Source: Ecytonucleospora hepatopenaei (lineage: Eukaryota; Microsporidia; Enterocytozoonidae). Taken from it: a DNA stretch of 64,000 bases. The notes below the pieces were generated by a model that was not told where the DNA came from, made no database searches, and was given only the letters and a program-made list of their open reading frames with translations. Positions 28,632 to 37,241 of the stretch are shown piece after piece. The position numbers and the translations under genes are program-made. The stretch is taken from positions 100,698 through 164,697 of the forward strand of contig JAPMUG010000009.1 in assembly GCA_026692725.1 (NCBI GenBank), written 5' to 3'. Every line of letters starts with the position of its first letter. Position 1 is the stretch's first letter.

Positions 28632-28846
28632 AAAACATATTTACATTATAATATTTATAACACATTTAAAACATTGACAGTAGGTAATATATCACTAAAA
28701 ATAAATAAACAATAAATATTACATATTACATATTATTTATTAGTTATTAACTATTAGTTATTTAATTTAATAGTTTATTGATTATATATTATGTATTATT
28801 AGTTATTAACTATTAAATATATATTAAATATATTATGTATTATTAA

Positions 28847-29737
28847 TTATATTATCATTTCATATGTTCCTAAACCTGCTGCTGCTGAAACTGATGAAAA
28901 TGTTTTTGTGTCTACTGGTAGAATGTCTGTTGTTTTCCTTTGCACGTCTTTGTTGTATCTTCCACCTGCTGGAGTGGTTGTTGTTTCGTCTCCTTCTTTG
29001 TCTTTTTTACTTGTGTCTTTTTCGCTTTCTTTCTCTTTTCCATCTGTTGATTTGGTTGCTTCGCTTGTTTTGGTCGTAGACTCAGATGATTTTGTTGTTC
29101 CTTTTTCTCCGTCTTTTCCGTCTTTTCCTTCTTGGCTTTTGGGTGTGTCTTTTGCTTTTTCGCCTTTTGAACTATCTGAAGAGCTTTTTGTAGAAATCTC
29201 AACTTGCTCTGTGGTTGACTTGTTTCCCCCACTTTTTACATCTGCTGATGCTTTTTCATCAGAAGACTTTGATGATGCCGTTGATTTTGCTGGTTCTTCG
29301 CTTGATGTTTTTGGATTTGCAGAGTCGCTTGCTTTACACTCGGCTGTTTCCACCGTAAACTGCTGGTCTGTGTTTTTCTTGTCACACTTTTCAAATGAAA
29401 TGCTGCTTCCACTGGATGTTGCACATGTTTTTTCTCCACTTGCCTCATTTGAAATTATAATGTTTTCTCCTTCTGTGCTTATTTTCATACTTGTTGTTTT
29501 GTCATTGGTGGTTTTATCCACTCCGGTTGCAGAAGATCCACTTGATGCCATTGCTTTGCTGTCTGCTGTCAGACTAACCCCTCCTTTGCTGTTTTTTTCT
29601 GCTTTTATTACACACTTAGTACCGGATAAACTTATGCTACTCCCTATGTTTATGTATTTACCATTTTGTGTAATATACACACATTCCCCTGCACTTACAT
29701 CACTGTATATCTTTCCTACTAAAAGTGAGAATAACAT
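28847..29737 (-). CDS. Secreted RBL-like protein, second subtype, Ser/Thr/Lys-rich tail
   Basis: A 296-residue protein, leader MLFSLLVGKIYSDVSAGECV. The domain (residues 15-130) matches the gene at 27873 segment by segment: YITQNGKYINIGS against YIKQNGKYLTFDS, SLTADSKAM against TFETDSKAL, and the end KTCATSSGSSISFEKC, then DQQFTVETAEC, where Q-x-F is restored. The remaining 165 residues are Ser/Thr/Lys/Glu-rich and contain KDGKDGEKGTTKSSESTTK-like repeats, a possible O-glycosylated stalk. It is notably G/C-richer than its surroundings. Long antisense frames here are shadows. ATGAAACAATGTAAT lies at 29771-29785. Confidence 0.7.
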   Translation of the reverse strand: MLFSLLVGKIYSDVSAGECVYITQNGKYINIGSSISLSGTKCVIKAEKNSKGGVSLTADSKAMASSGSSATGVDKTTNDKTTSMKISTEGENIIISNEASGEKTCATSSGSSISFEKCDKKNTDQQFTVETAECKASDSANPKTSSEEPAKSTASSKSSDEKASADVKSGGNKSTTEQVEISTKSSSDSSKGEKAKDTPKSQEGKDGKDGEKGTTKSSESTTKTSEATKSTDGKEKESEKDTSKKDKEGDETTTTPAGGRYNKDVQRKTTDILPVDTKTFSSVSAAAGLGTYEMII

Positions 29738-29770
29738 TATTATAGTTTATTGTTACAAAATATACAAAAT

Positions 29771-29785
29771 ATGAAACAATGTAAT
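29771..29785 (-). promoter_or_regulatory. RBL-type upstream element
   Basis: ATGAAACAATGTAAT, 34 bases before the 28847-29737 start, with a further TTTCAATAAA nearby. Confidence 0.45.
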
Positions 29786-29924
29786 ATATTTCAATAAATA
29801 GGTAATAGATGTAAAACAAATATTTATTTAATTATTTATATATAGTTTATTATTACTTTATACAGTTTATTGATTTTAAATTAATTAAAATAAAAATTAA
29901 AGTAAATTGATTTAATTTATTTAA

Positions 29925-29955
29925 TTTAATTTAATTTAATTTAATTTAATTTAAT
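29925..29955. repeat. TTTAA-type microsatellite
   Basis: About six copies of TTTAA (ATTTAATTTAATTTAATTTA), just downstream of the stop of the 712-residue gene. Confidence 0.7.
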
Positions 29956-29959
29956 TAAT

Positions 29960-32098
29960 TTAATCAAGAATTCCATAATTTAACTTGTTTTTCTTATAAA
30001 AAAGACATTTGTTGCTGTAAAATGGCGCATTTTCATGAAAAAATTCCACTGGTTTTTGGACTTGCCTTGAAATGTCTCTTATTTTTTCTATTTCCTGTTT
30101 GTTAACCTTAAAATCAGAAAGTTCTTGAATTTGGTCATCGCTCATTTGGTAGATTCTCCTTCCTTTAAATCTCTCCAGTTCTTCGTCTGTTAGTTTGTCA
30201 AATCCTGTGTTTTTAAAGACATGTCTTAAATTTATCTCTTCCACTAAATTATACAGACTATTTAAATCATCTGATAAACATTCTTCATTTTCATTTTCAA
30301 TTTCTTTTCTTCTTTTTTCTATTTCTATATTTTTTGGTGTTATCCTTTTTCTATGTACAAAAATTTTGACTTCCTTGTTGTTCTTCTTAAAATGATCTTT
30401 TTCACTAAAACTTTCATCCACTACTTTAAATTCCTGTGTGCTTAGATTTTTACACTCTTCAAGTGTAAAGTAATCTGAATTTGTTTTTGTCAAACACTTT
30501 TCTTTTATTTTTATATTTGTATATTTAAAGTTTTCACTGTTTTGTGTAAGATAAAACTTGCTTAAAATATGACTGGTGCTTTCTGTTGATCCCGTTGTTA
30601 TCAAGTTGTCTTTATTTACATAAAAAACGAGAGAAAAGCTTAACTCACTGTCTAATTTTATAGCATTTGGTGTTTTATTTTTTAAGAGACTTACAAAATA
30701 TTCATCTGTGTTTTCTGCATCATTTTTTTTCTCTGCGTCTGTTTTGTAACTTTTGCTTTCTTGCTTATTATGCTTTATATTATAAGGTTTTCTTATAAGT
30801 GTCAAATACATATCATTCATTTGAAGAAATACTCCTTCCTCTTTATCGCTACCTTTTTGTAAGTTTGTGTTATATATTGACTTTTGTTTATTGCTTATTA
30901 ACTCAAAAAGCTGAGTGTCTTTGGTAATACACGGTCTAAAAACATAAGACAGATAGTTTATGTTATTTTTATCATTAACGTATTCTAAGCATTGCATTTC
31001 ATTATCCTTTATTTTAAATGTATTTGCGTTAACCTGTTCAATCGTAAAAAGAGTGCTTTCTACATCAGAAAGCCTTAGAATATTATTTTCGTTAATAAAT
31101 TTAAAATGTTTTTTATCATAAAATTCAATTCTATTTTCACCTGTGTGTCTATTATAGTAAAAACCAGAAGGGTCCATGACAATATCCCTATTTTTATCAT
31201 AAATTCTGTCTGAAGCAGTTAAGTCTATAATTACACTGTTTAAATTAGAGTGTGTATTTCCATGAGAAAAAGTTGATCTTTTTGGAACATAAAAAGCATG
31301 CGCAAATGTCCTGTCAACAGCAGTTGCGGATCCTTCTCCTGTTTTACTAAAGGAAAGAAAAAGGTGGTCTGCATAATTTTTTATAAAAAACACATTTTTT
31401 ATTTTACCTGCGCCTGTATCATTTGTAAGTTCGAATAGCTGGTTGAAATTGTTTTCATTGCAAATGTTAAAGAATAAACTACTGTGATTTGATTCCAAGC
31501 AGGTATTGTCTACCTTTGATTTTATAACGACCATGAACTTTTCTCCAAATTTATATTGTAGCTCTTCGTTTGTAGTGCTATAATTTAAATTTTTTTCATC
31601 AAAGTATTCTTTGTCTAGTGGTTGGCTCATATTGTTGCCTAAAGTTCCATTCCCATATGTTTCGAAATTTTTAACTTTTAAAATTTCAAATTGCTGCATG
31701 TTATTTGTTTTTTTAACATTTCCCTGTGAATTTGTTAAAAACAAATCTAATCCTAACAGTTTGAGGTTTACGGCAAAACGATTTATTCTCCTTGCGTAAC
31801 TTACATCGTCAAAATAATTTAATTCCTTAGTAATGTAATTTTGATTCAGTCTATTTAAAATTGTGTGGTTATCAGATAAAATATTAAATGGTGCAGCATA
31901 TTCACTATCCATAAGTCCTATTTGTGTGTCAGAATTGTTATAAATCCCTACAAATAAATTTGTGTTTGGTTTACGTAAATATTTTGGCGTGTTAAAAATA
32001 TTTACATATTCGTAATTCATAGTAAAATAAAAAATATTTGTTAAATAATAAGGTTTCATGATTGTAATATATATAACAGCTAAAACATTGATCGACAT
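29960..32098 (-). CDS. Large RBL-like protein with about three lectin-like units
   Basis: A 712-residue frame, the largest family member. Three copies of the paired-cysteine end can be read. They are CLESNHSSLFFNIC and NQLFELTND (about residues 205-228), CLEYVNDKNNINYLSY, then C, then TQLFELISN (about 365-400), and CLTKTNSDYFTLEEC and TQEFKVVDES (about 540-570). The C-terminal 120 residues are charged and helical. The start is uncertain: the first ATG (MSINVLAVIYITIMKPYYL) overlaps an RBL-type element at 32080-32092, and an ATG 13 codons later gives the leader MKPYYLTNIFYFTMNY. It is divergently arranged with the gene at 32163 across a 64-base spacer. Multiple units could give multivalent ligand binding, which is an inference. 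Confidence 0.7.
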   Translation of the reverse strand: MSINVLAVIYITIMKPYYLTNIFYFTMNYEYVNIFNTPKYLRKPNTNLFVGIYNNSDTQIGLMDSEYAAPFNILSDNHTILNRLNQNYITKELNYFDDVSYARRINRFAVNLKLLGLDLFLTNSQGNVKKTNNMQQFEILKVKNFETYGNGTLGNNMSQPLDKEYFDEKNLNYSTTNEELQYKFGEKFMVVIKSKVDNTCLESNHSSLFFNICNENNFNQLFELTNDTGAGKIKNVFFIKNYADHLFLSFSKTGEGSATAVDRTFAHAFYVPKRSTFSHGNTHSNLNSVIIDLTASDRIYDKNRDIVMDPSGFYYNRHTGENRIEFYDKKHFKFINENNILRLSDVESTLFTIEQVNANTFKIKDNEMQCLEYVNDKNNINYLSYVFRPCITKDTQLFELISNKQKSIYNTNLQKGSDKEEGVFLQMNDMYLTLIRKPYNIKHNKQESKSYKTDAEKKNDAENTDEYFVSLLKNKTPNAIKLDSELSFSLVFYVNKDNLITTGSTESTSHILSKFYLTQNSENFKYTNIKIKEKCLTKTNSDYFTLEECKNLSTQEFKVVDESFSEKDHFKKNNKEVKIFVHRKRITPKNIEIEKRRKEIENENEECLSDDLNSLYNLVEEINLRHVFKNTGFDKLTDEELERFKGRRIYQMSDDQIQELSDFKVNKQEIEKIRDISRQVQKPVEFFHENAPFYSNKCLFYKKNKLNYGILD

Positions 32099-32162
32099 AT
32101 TGATACATCATTTTTTTCTATTTTGTTTTTGATAATTAAAAATAAATAATAACAAAAATTTT
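32099..32162. promoter_or_regulatory. Short divergent intergenic region
   Basis: Sixty-four A/T-rich bases between divergent starts at 32098 (minus) and 32163 (plus). The spacing suggests a shared bidirectional promoter. It also marks the strand switch that ends the 24 kb minus-strand block. Confidence 0.4.
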
Positions 32163-32972
32163 ATGAACTTAATTTTTATTTTTAATATAAGCAAAATACA
32201 AACAGCAGAGAGTTATAGATTTTTTGATTCAAACCCAGAAGAGGTTTGGTCTAGTAATGAAACATTAAATAGCCTTACATCGCAAGTTGATTGTTTAAAA
32301 ATAGAGAATAAGAAAAATCTTACTATAACATTTTCACCACCAAAAAAAGATGATGTTTATATAAACAAAGAATATCACGATTTAAATGAAAATGAAAAAG
32401 AAGAAAATTCTTCAGATAAATATGAAGATGTTTTGCAGTCTTCAAGACCTGAGCAGTTGCATGAAGAAAAAACACCAATATTTTCTATGTCACAAGGAGA
32501 GTTTTTTTTCATTCAAAATGCGTTGTTTTTTACTGCACCGTCAAAAAGACGTATTTTTTGGTATTCTCATAATTTCTTTCTTAAGCTACAAAAACATTCA
32601 TTATATCAAGTAAACATCAATGTAGAATGCAAATACACAACTACAGAAAATCTACCTGTTTATATGCAAATAAACAAAAATATTTTACAGGAAATCAGCA
32701 ATTATTTTAAACTTATAGCTGCATATTATATTTGTAACTTGAAAAATATTGTTAAAAACAAAAACTATAAGAAAAAATTTATAAACATAAAAGGTAACAT
32801 GCTAATACAGGAAAAACTAGTTTCTTTTAATGTTAAATGTTTTGTATCTTTTCTTAAAATATATGGTAAAAATAAAAATATAGATAGTAAATTGGAAAAA
32901 GCAAATAAAAATAAAATAAAAACCTACAGAGAAAAGATTAAAGAAAACATGTCAAAAATTATGCACATATAA
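32163..32972 (+). CDS. Putative secreted protein, unknown
   Basis: A 269-residue protein that I do not recognise. It starts MNLIFIFNISKIQTAESYRF: a short hydrophobic leader followed by SKIQT, which resembles the leader-VKIQ opening of the RBL genes, but no trefoil ending is visible. Residues 60-120 are acidic. Residues 120-190 are aromatic and ordered (GEFFFIQNALFFTAPSKRR). The C-terminal third is Lys/Ile-rich and helical, with only two Cys in the middle and one near residue 226. It may be a distant relative exported with the RBL proteins. Confidence 0.5.
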   Translation: MNLIFIFNISKIQTAESYRFFDSNPEEVWSSNETLNSLTSQVDCLKIENKKNLTITFSPPKKDDVYINKEYHDLNENEKEENSSDKYEDVLQSSRPEQLHEEKTPIFSMSQGEFFFIQNALFFTAPSKRRIFWYSHNFFLKLQKHSLYQVNINVECKYTTTENLPVYMQINKNILQEISNYFKLIAAYYICNLKNIVKNKNYKKKFINIKGNMLIQEKLVSFNVKCFVSFLKIYGKNKNIDSKLEKANKNKIKTYREKIKENMSKIMHI

Positions 32973-33229
32973 ACTAAGTAAATCGTAAAAATAAAAACTT
33001 CATCTTTTAACAAAATATCAAACAAACAATAGATTTGCTAAGAACATGTTCTAAGTATTAATTAAAATGTCAATTAGTAAAATTTGTTACTTTCTAATTT
33101 AAGGTTAATTTTAAGCTTAAATAGCTTTACAAATCAAACAAACAAAAAAATGATTTTGTTTGTTTCAAAAATAAAAAGTGTAAAAAGCATAAACACCTTG
33201 TTTTTAATTTTTATAAAATTTTGTTTTCA

Positions 33230-33233
33230 CCCC
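33230..33233 (+). promoter_or_regulatory. CCC-type start-proximal signal of Argonaute
   Basis: CACCCCTATTATG places CCCC four bases before the Argonaute ATG. Confidence 0.55.
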
Positions 33234-33237
33234 TATT

Positions 33238-35643
33238 ATGCCTTACGACAGCTACGACAGGAGAGGAGGATACAACGACAGAGGTAGAAATGACAGAGGC
33301 GGTGACAGGCGAGGACCACGTCCACCTAAGCCTGAAACTGTCAGGGAGCCAAGAGAAATCGATGTAACCACTAACTTGTATGCTTACACAGGAGCAGAGA
33401 CTAAACTTTTTTTGCACACAGTAACTTTTACACCTGAGTTAAAAAAGAATCAATACAATGTTTTTATGTCAACCATTGAACACAACAAAGCATTCACCGA
33501 TGCATGTATTGTATTTGACGGGTTAAACACTTTAATTTCAAACAAAGAGTTGGGTGATGTTACACTTGAAAAACCATTAAGAGAAGCAACCCAGCAAGTT
33601 AGTATTACTTACAGAAATTCAGTGGAAATTAAAGGAACTGAAAAAAACAATGTTGAACTGGTTAATGTGTTAGGTTCTATTATAAAACACTTTCAAAAGA
33701 ATAATTTTTATGTTGATAAAAGAAAGATGATTTCACCTGCATCTAGACCAATGCCTATTGGAATTGGGTTAGATGTTTTAAGTGGATTGCAGGTTTCCTT
33801 TAACTTAACTCATCAGGGTTTGTTTTTAAACCTGGATCAAAGTTTTGGTGTTTTTTATAAACCACAAACTTTAATAAGTTTAATTGATGAATTTTGTAGG
33901 GAAGAAAGAAGATTTGGTACTATTGAAAACCCAACACCTGAACTTTTCCATGCACTAAATAAATATGTCAGTAAATTAAAGGTTAGAACAATTCACAGAA
34001 ATGATAAAAATAAAACTTACACTTCACTTGGTTTGACAGAAGAATCTGCGTTGCATAAGATAGTTTCAATTAAAGCACAGGATGCTTCTAATGAAGAAGA
34101 TTTGACTGTTGCAGAGTATTTTAAAAATCGTTATAAGGAACTTCGTTATCCAAAATTGCCTTGCATTAGAATAAAAAATAGAGATACTGAGATTTTCTTT
34201 CCTATTGAAGTTTTGGAAATTGTTCCAATGCAAAAGTACAGTCCAAAGTTAAATGAAGCTATGACAGCAAAAATGATTAAGTTTGCAGCAAAGAAGCCAC
34301 ATGACAGATTTAGAACAATTGAAGAAAAAGCAAAAAATTTGTGTGTTTTCCAAAACAATGTTCTTGATGCATTTGGAATGGTATTTGATAACAAATTTGT
34401 TAATTGCAAAGGGTTGATGCTTCCACCTCCTAAAATTCAGTATAAGCAATCAGCAGTTGAGGTTAACAACGGTTCATGGAATTTAAGAGATGTTGGTGCA
34501 TTAAAACCTGTTGAAATTCCAAAGTGGAAAGTGTTTTATTTCAATTCAAGAAACAAGTTAAGAGGAGAGCACTTGGATAGTTTTTGTTCAATAGCTGCAA
34601 GGTATGGATTGTCTTTGCCAAAGGAATTTCCAGAACAGGTGGAAATAAAATCTGTTAACGAGTTTTTTGAAGCAGAGAAATGCTATTTTAATTTGGTTAT
34701 TTTACCAGACAGAAATTCATTAAGATATGAAGACATAAAGCGTATAGGTGAAACTTATACAGGACACATTACACAGTGTGTTTTGGGTGCAAATGTAGAG
34801 AAGATGAGACAGCCAGCCTTTGTTTCCAACATTTTATTGAAGATTGTTGCAAAATTGGGTGGAGAAAATCATTGCTTGGAGCAAAAAGTATTTGGAGACA
34901 AGTCAACTATGTTGGTTGGAATCAATGTACAGCGTCCTACTGCTCAGGAAGTAGACAGTCCATCCGTAGTGGCAGCAGTTGCAAGCACAGATTATAATTT
35001 CGTCAATTATAAGACTGTTATAAAAGAACAAGACAGAACTACAGATTTTGTCGATAATTTGACTGAAATTATGATTAGTTTGTTAAGAGGACACTATGCT
35101 GAAACAAAGAACAAGCCAGAGAGAATCATAGTGTTTAGGGAAGGAATTGCAGAGCCTGCATTTGAACCAATTAACAAGAAGGAGTGTGAAGATATTGCAT
35201 TAGCATGTGCTAAAATGGATAAATCTTATCAACCAGAGCTTAATTACATAGTAGCACAAAAGAGACATGGTGTGAGATTTGCAGAATCGCAGCAGCTTAA
35301 TAATTTGGTGCCAGGTACTTTTGTAAGTGATTTGAATGCAGAAAACTTGGTTGATTTCTTTTTGGTTTCTTCACATGCATTACAAGGTACTGCAAGACCA
35401 ACAAGATACAAGGTTATTCAAAATGGCTCTGATTTTACAAAGGAAGGTCTGTATGGTAATATTTATAACCTGTGTCATTTATATGCAAGGGCTACAAAAT
35501 CCGTGTCTGTTGTACCACCAGTTTATTATGCAGAATTGGCAGCTATGCGTGGAAAGGCATACCTTGAAAGAGGAGAACAAGATGGTAAATTGACGATGAG
35601 AGAGTTGATTTCAGATCTTTCCAGTAATCTGTTTTACATCTAA
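33238..35643 (+). CDS. Argonaute with intact guide pocket but substituted slicer residues
   Basis: An 801-residue Argonaute. The N-terminal 30 residues are an RG/RGG-rich tail (YDRRGGYNDRGRNDRGG). The N domain, PAZ (about 280-370, with PIEVLEIVPMQKY), MID and PIWI domains follow. In MID the residues that hold the guide 5' phosphate are all present: Y497, K501, Q513 and K539 (RYEDIKRIGE, TQCV, AKLGG). In PIWI the four catalytic positions of human AGO2 (D597, E637, D669, H807) align with N563, S614, E635 and R723, from the motifs VGINVQRP, IMISLLRG, VFREGIAE and GTARPTRYKV. Flanking motifs such as YIVAQKRHGVRF and VVPPVYYAELAA are well kept. RNA cleavage is therefore unlikely, while guide-directed binding should remain. 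Codons are richer in G/C than the neighbours, as for an expressed gene. Confidence 0.9.
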   Translation: MPYDSYDRRGGYNDRGRNDRGGDRRGPRPPKPETVREPREIDVTTNLYAYTGAETKLFLHTVTFTPELKKNQYNVFMSTIEHNKAFTDACIVFDGLNTLISNKELGDVTLEKPLREATQQVSITYRNSVEIKGTEKNNVELVNVLGSIIKHFQKNNFYVDKRKMISPASRPMPIGIGLDVLSGLQVSFNLTHQGLFLNLDQSFGVFYKPQTLISLIDEFCREERRFGTIENPTPELFHALNKYVSKLKVRTIHRNDKNKTYTSLGLTEESALHKIVSIKAQDASNEEDLTVAEYFKNRYKELRYPKLPCIRIKNRDTEIFFPIEVLEIVPMQKYSPKLNEAMTAKMIKFAAKKPHDRFRTIEEKAKNLCVFQNNVLDAFGMVFDNKFVNCKGLMLPPPKIQYKQSAVEVNNGSWNLRDVGALKPVEIPKWKVFYFNSRNKLRGEHLDSFCSIAARYGLSLPKEFPEQVEIKSVNEFFEAEKCYFNLVILPDRNSLRYEDIKRIGETYTGHITQCVLGANVEKMRQPAFVSNILLKIVAKLGGENHCLEQKVFGDKSTMLVGINVQRPTAQEVDSPSVVAAVASTDYNFVNYKTVIKEQDRTTDFVDNLTEIMISLLRGHYAETKNKPERIIVFREGIAEPAFEPINKKECEDIALACAKMDKSYQPELNYIVAQKRHGVRFAESQQLNNLVPGTFVSDLNAENLVDFFLVSSHALQGTARPTRYKVIQNGSDFTKEGLYGNIYNLCHLYARATKSVSVVPPVYYAELAAMRGKAYLERGEQDGKLTMRELISDLSSNLFYI

Positions 35644-35733
35644 ATGATGTTTTTAAGTCTTTTGTCTTAAGTTTTAATAAACATTGATTTTAAATTTTTG
35701 TGTCAGCTTAAATTTTTTAAAATATTTTTGGCC

Positions 35734-36489
35734 ATGGTTTCTGTTCAGAATGTAAAATTTGAATTTTTAGAAATGTCAACAACCAACATAAAGTTTATTT
35801 TACATAGTAATGTATCATTTGCAAATGCATTGCGAAGAATTTTACTGGGAGAAATGAACTGTCTGGCAATTGATTATGTGGAAATTGTAGAAAATACAAG
35901 TGTATTTGCAGATGAATGTTTGGCCCATAGACTTGGATTGATTCCACTCAATGATAACGTTACATTACTTGATAAAAAAGACTGTACATGTGAAAACTAT
36001 TGTGAAAAGTGTGCATGTATTATGATTTTAAATAAGAGAAATGACAGTAACCAAAACATTACTGTATATGGTAGAGACATAAAAGTACAGGGAGAGAAGA
36101 AAGATGACGTTCTAAACGAAAATGTTGTAATATGTAAGCTTGCACCTAGACAGCATGTTAATTTAAAGTGTATTGCAAGAAGAGACGGAAATAGAAATTT
36201 TGATAGTAGAGTGTCACATATTAAGCATTGTCCTGTAACTGCGGTTTCATTTTCATACGATGAGGAAAATAACAAAAAACATACAAATTTATGGAGGGAA
36301 AATGAAGAAAGTGCAAGGGAAACATGGCCTACCATTGATGAAGATGCAGATATATTTGACACGAATAAAGTTGAAAAAATTATTATGAATGTTGAAATTG
36401 TAGAAGGTGTAGGAAAGCCAAAAGAAATACTTTTAAAGGCTTTAAATGTTTATAAAAACAAATTTGAAAAAATATTAGAACAAATATAA
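35734..36489 (+). CDS. RPB3: RNA polymerase II subunit RPB3
   Basis: Alpha-like subunit of RNA polymerase II. The first ATG is at 35734, giving MVSVQNVKFEF. An upstream in-frame TTG at 35698 is not needed. The alpha-type dimerisation motif is FANALRRILLGEM near residue 30, followed by ECLAHRLGLIPL. The zinc loop CTCENYCEKC (about residues 88-97) is the RPB3 pattern and is absent from the Pol I/III subunit RPC40 in this form. The C-terminal VEIVEGVGKPKEILLKALNV returns to the dimerisation domain. At 251 residues it is slightly shorter than yeast RPB3 (318), mainly at the C-terminal end. It lies 90 bases downstream of Argonaute on the same strand. Confidence 0.9.
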   Translation: MVSVQNVKFEFLEMSTTNIKFILHSNVSFANALRRILLGEMNCLAIDYVEIVENTSVFADECLAHRLGLIPLNDNVTLLDKKDCTCENYCEKCACIMILNKRNDSNQNITVYGRDIKVQGEKKDDVLNENVVICKLAPRQHVNLKCIARRDGNRNFDSRVSHIKHCPVTAVSFSYDEENNKKHTNLWRENEESARETWPTIDEDADIFDTNKVEKIIMNVEIVEGVGKPKEILLKALNVYKNKFEKILEQI

Positions 36490-36658
36490 TTTTATATTTT
36501 TAATTTAACCTTTTTATTTATGTTTATATTTTGTAGAAGCGTTGAAAAAACTATAATAAATGCTTAAATTATTGTTTAGTTGATTTACATTTTAAACTTT
36601 TAAGCTTAACATACATAAAAAAACAAAATTTTTAAGATTATGTCCGTTATTTTTAGAA

Positions 36659-37228
36659 ATGAAACCAAATTTATTGGCTACATTTTACAGTAAAGAGGGA
36701 AATACTCTTGGATGGATCAAATGTATAGCATTAAGAATAGTTGATGGTGATACTATTAAAGTAAAAGTAGTGGAAACATTTAAAAACAAAGAATTTTATA
36801 TTTCACAATGTTTAAGAGTTAGACTCGCTGGAATTGATACACCTGAAATTAATCACTTTGACGAAAGTTTATCAATGCCATTTGCATTTGAAGCCAGAGA
36901 GTTTGTCTGTGATTTTTTAAAATTTTCAGAGGATTTTGAAGAAAATGAAATTTCTTCTAACAGCTGCGTGTTTGATGTTTTTGCAGTTAAAAGAGACCAA
37001 TATGACAGAATTTTAGCATTTTTATTTGTTAACAATAAAATGCTAAATATGCATTTATTGTATAATGGATATGCAGAATTGTACGAAGGTCCAGATGCAC
37101 AGTATTACAATTATTCAAAATGGCTTAAGGTGGCGCTGTCCATAGGTGTGTATTATAAAAAAGGAATTTATGGAATGGAAAAAAGAGAGTCTACAATGGA
37201 ATATAAAAAAAGGTTAAAATATAATTAA
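36659..37228 (+). CDS. Staphylococcal-nuclease-type nuclease
   Basis: A 189-residue protein with one staphylococcal nuclease (TNase) fold. The motifs occur in order: IVDGDTIKVKV (residues 27-37, metal-binding Asp), LRVRLAGIDTPEINH (52-66) with R55 and E63 equivalent to the catalytic Arg35 and Glu43 of the bacterial enzyme, and KRDQYDRILAFLF (111-123) with R117 equivalent to Arg87. All catalytic residues are thus present. There is no signal peptide or membrane segment, unlike fungal Lcl3, and no tudor domain, unlike Tudor-SN. It sits two genes from Argonaute, but a link to small-RNA work is only suggestive. Confidence 0.85.
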   Translation: MKPNLLATFYSKEGNTLGWIKCIALRIVDGDTIKVKVVETFKNKEFYISQCLRVRLAGIDTPEINHFDESLSMPFAFEAREFVCDFLKFSEDFEENEISSNSCVFDVFAVKRDQYDRILAFLFVNNKMLNMHLLYNGYAELYEGPDAQYYNYSKWLKVALSIGVYYKKGIYGMEKRESTMEYKKRLKYN

Positions 37229-37241
37229 TTTATTAAAATAT

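Noticed and set aside
28908..29774. 288-residue plus-strand frame
   Set aside because: Antisense of the RBL-type gene 28847-29737, which has a signal peptide, the shared domain and codon bias. The plus frame is a shadow rich in Ser, Phe, Val and Leu.
35698..35733. N-terminal extension of RPB3 from 35698
   Set aside because: The extension would start at TTG and encodes a residue run unlike RPB3. The ATG at 35734 matches the family start.
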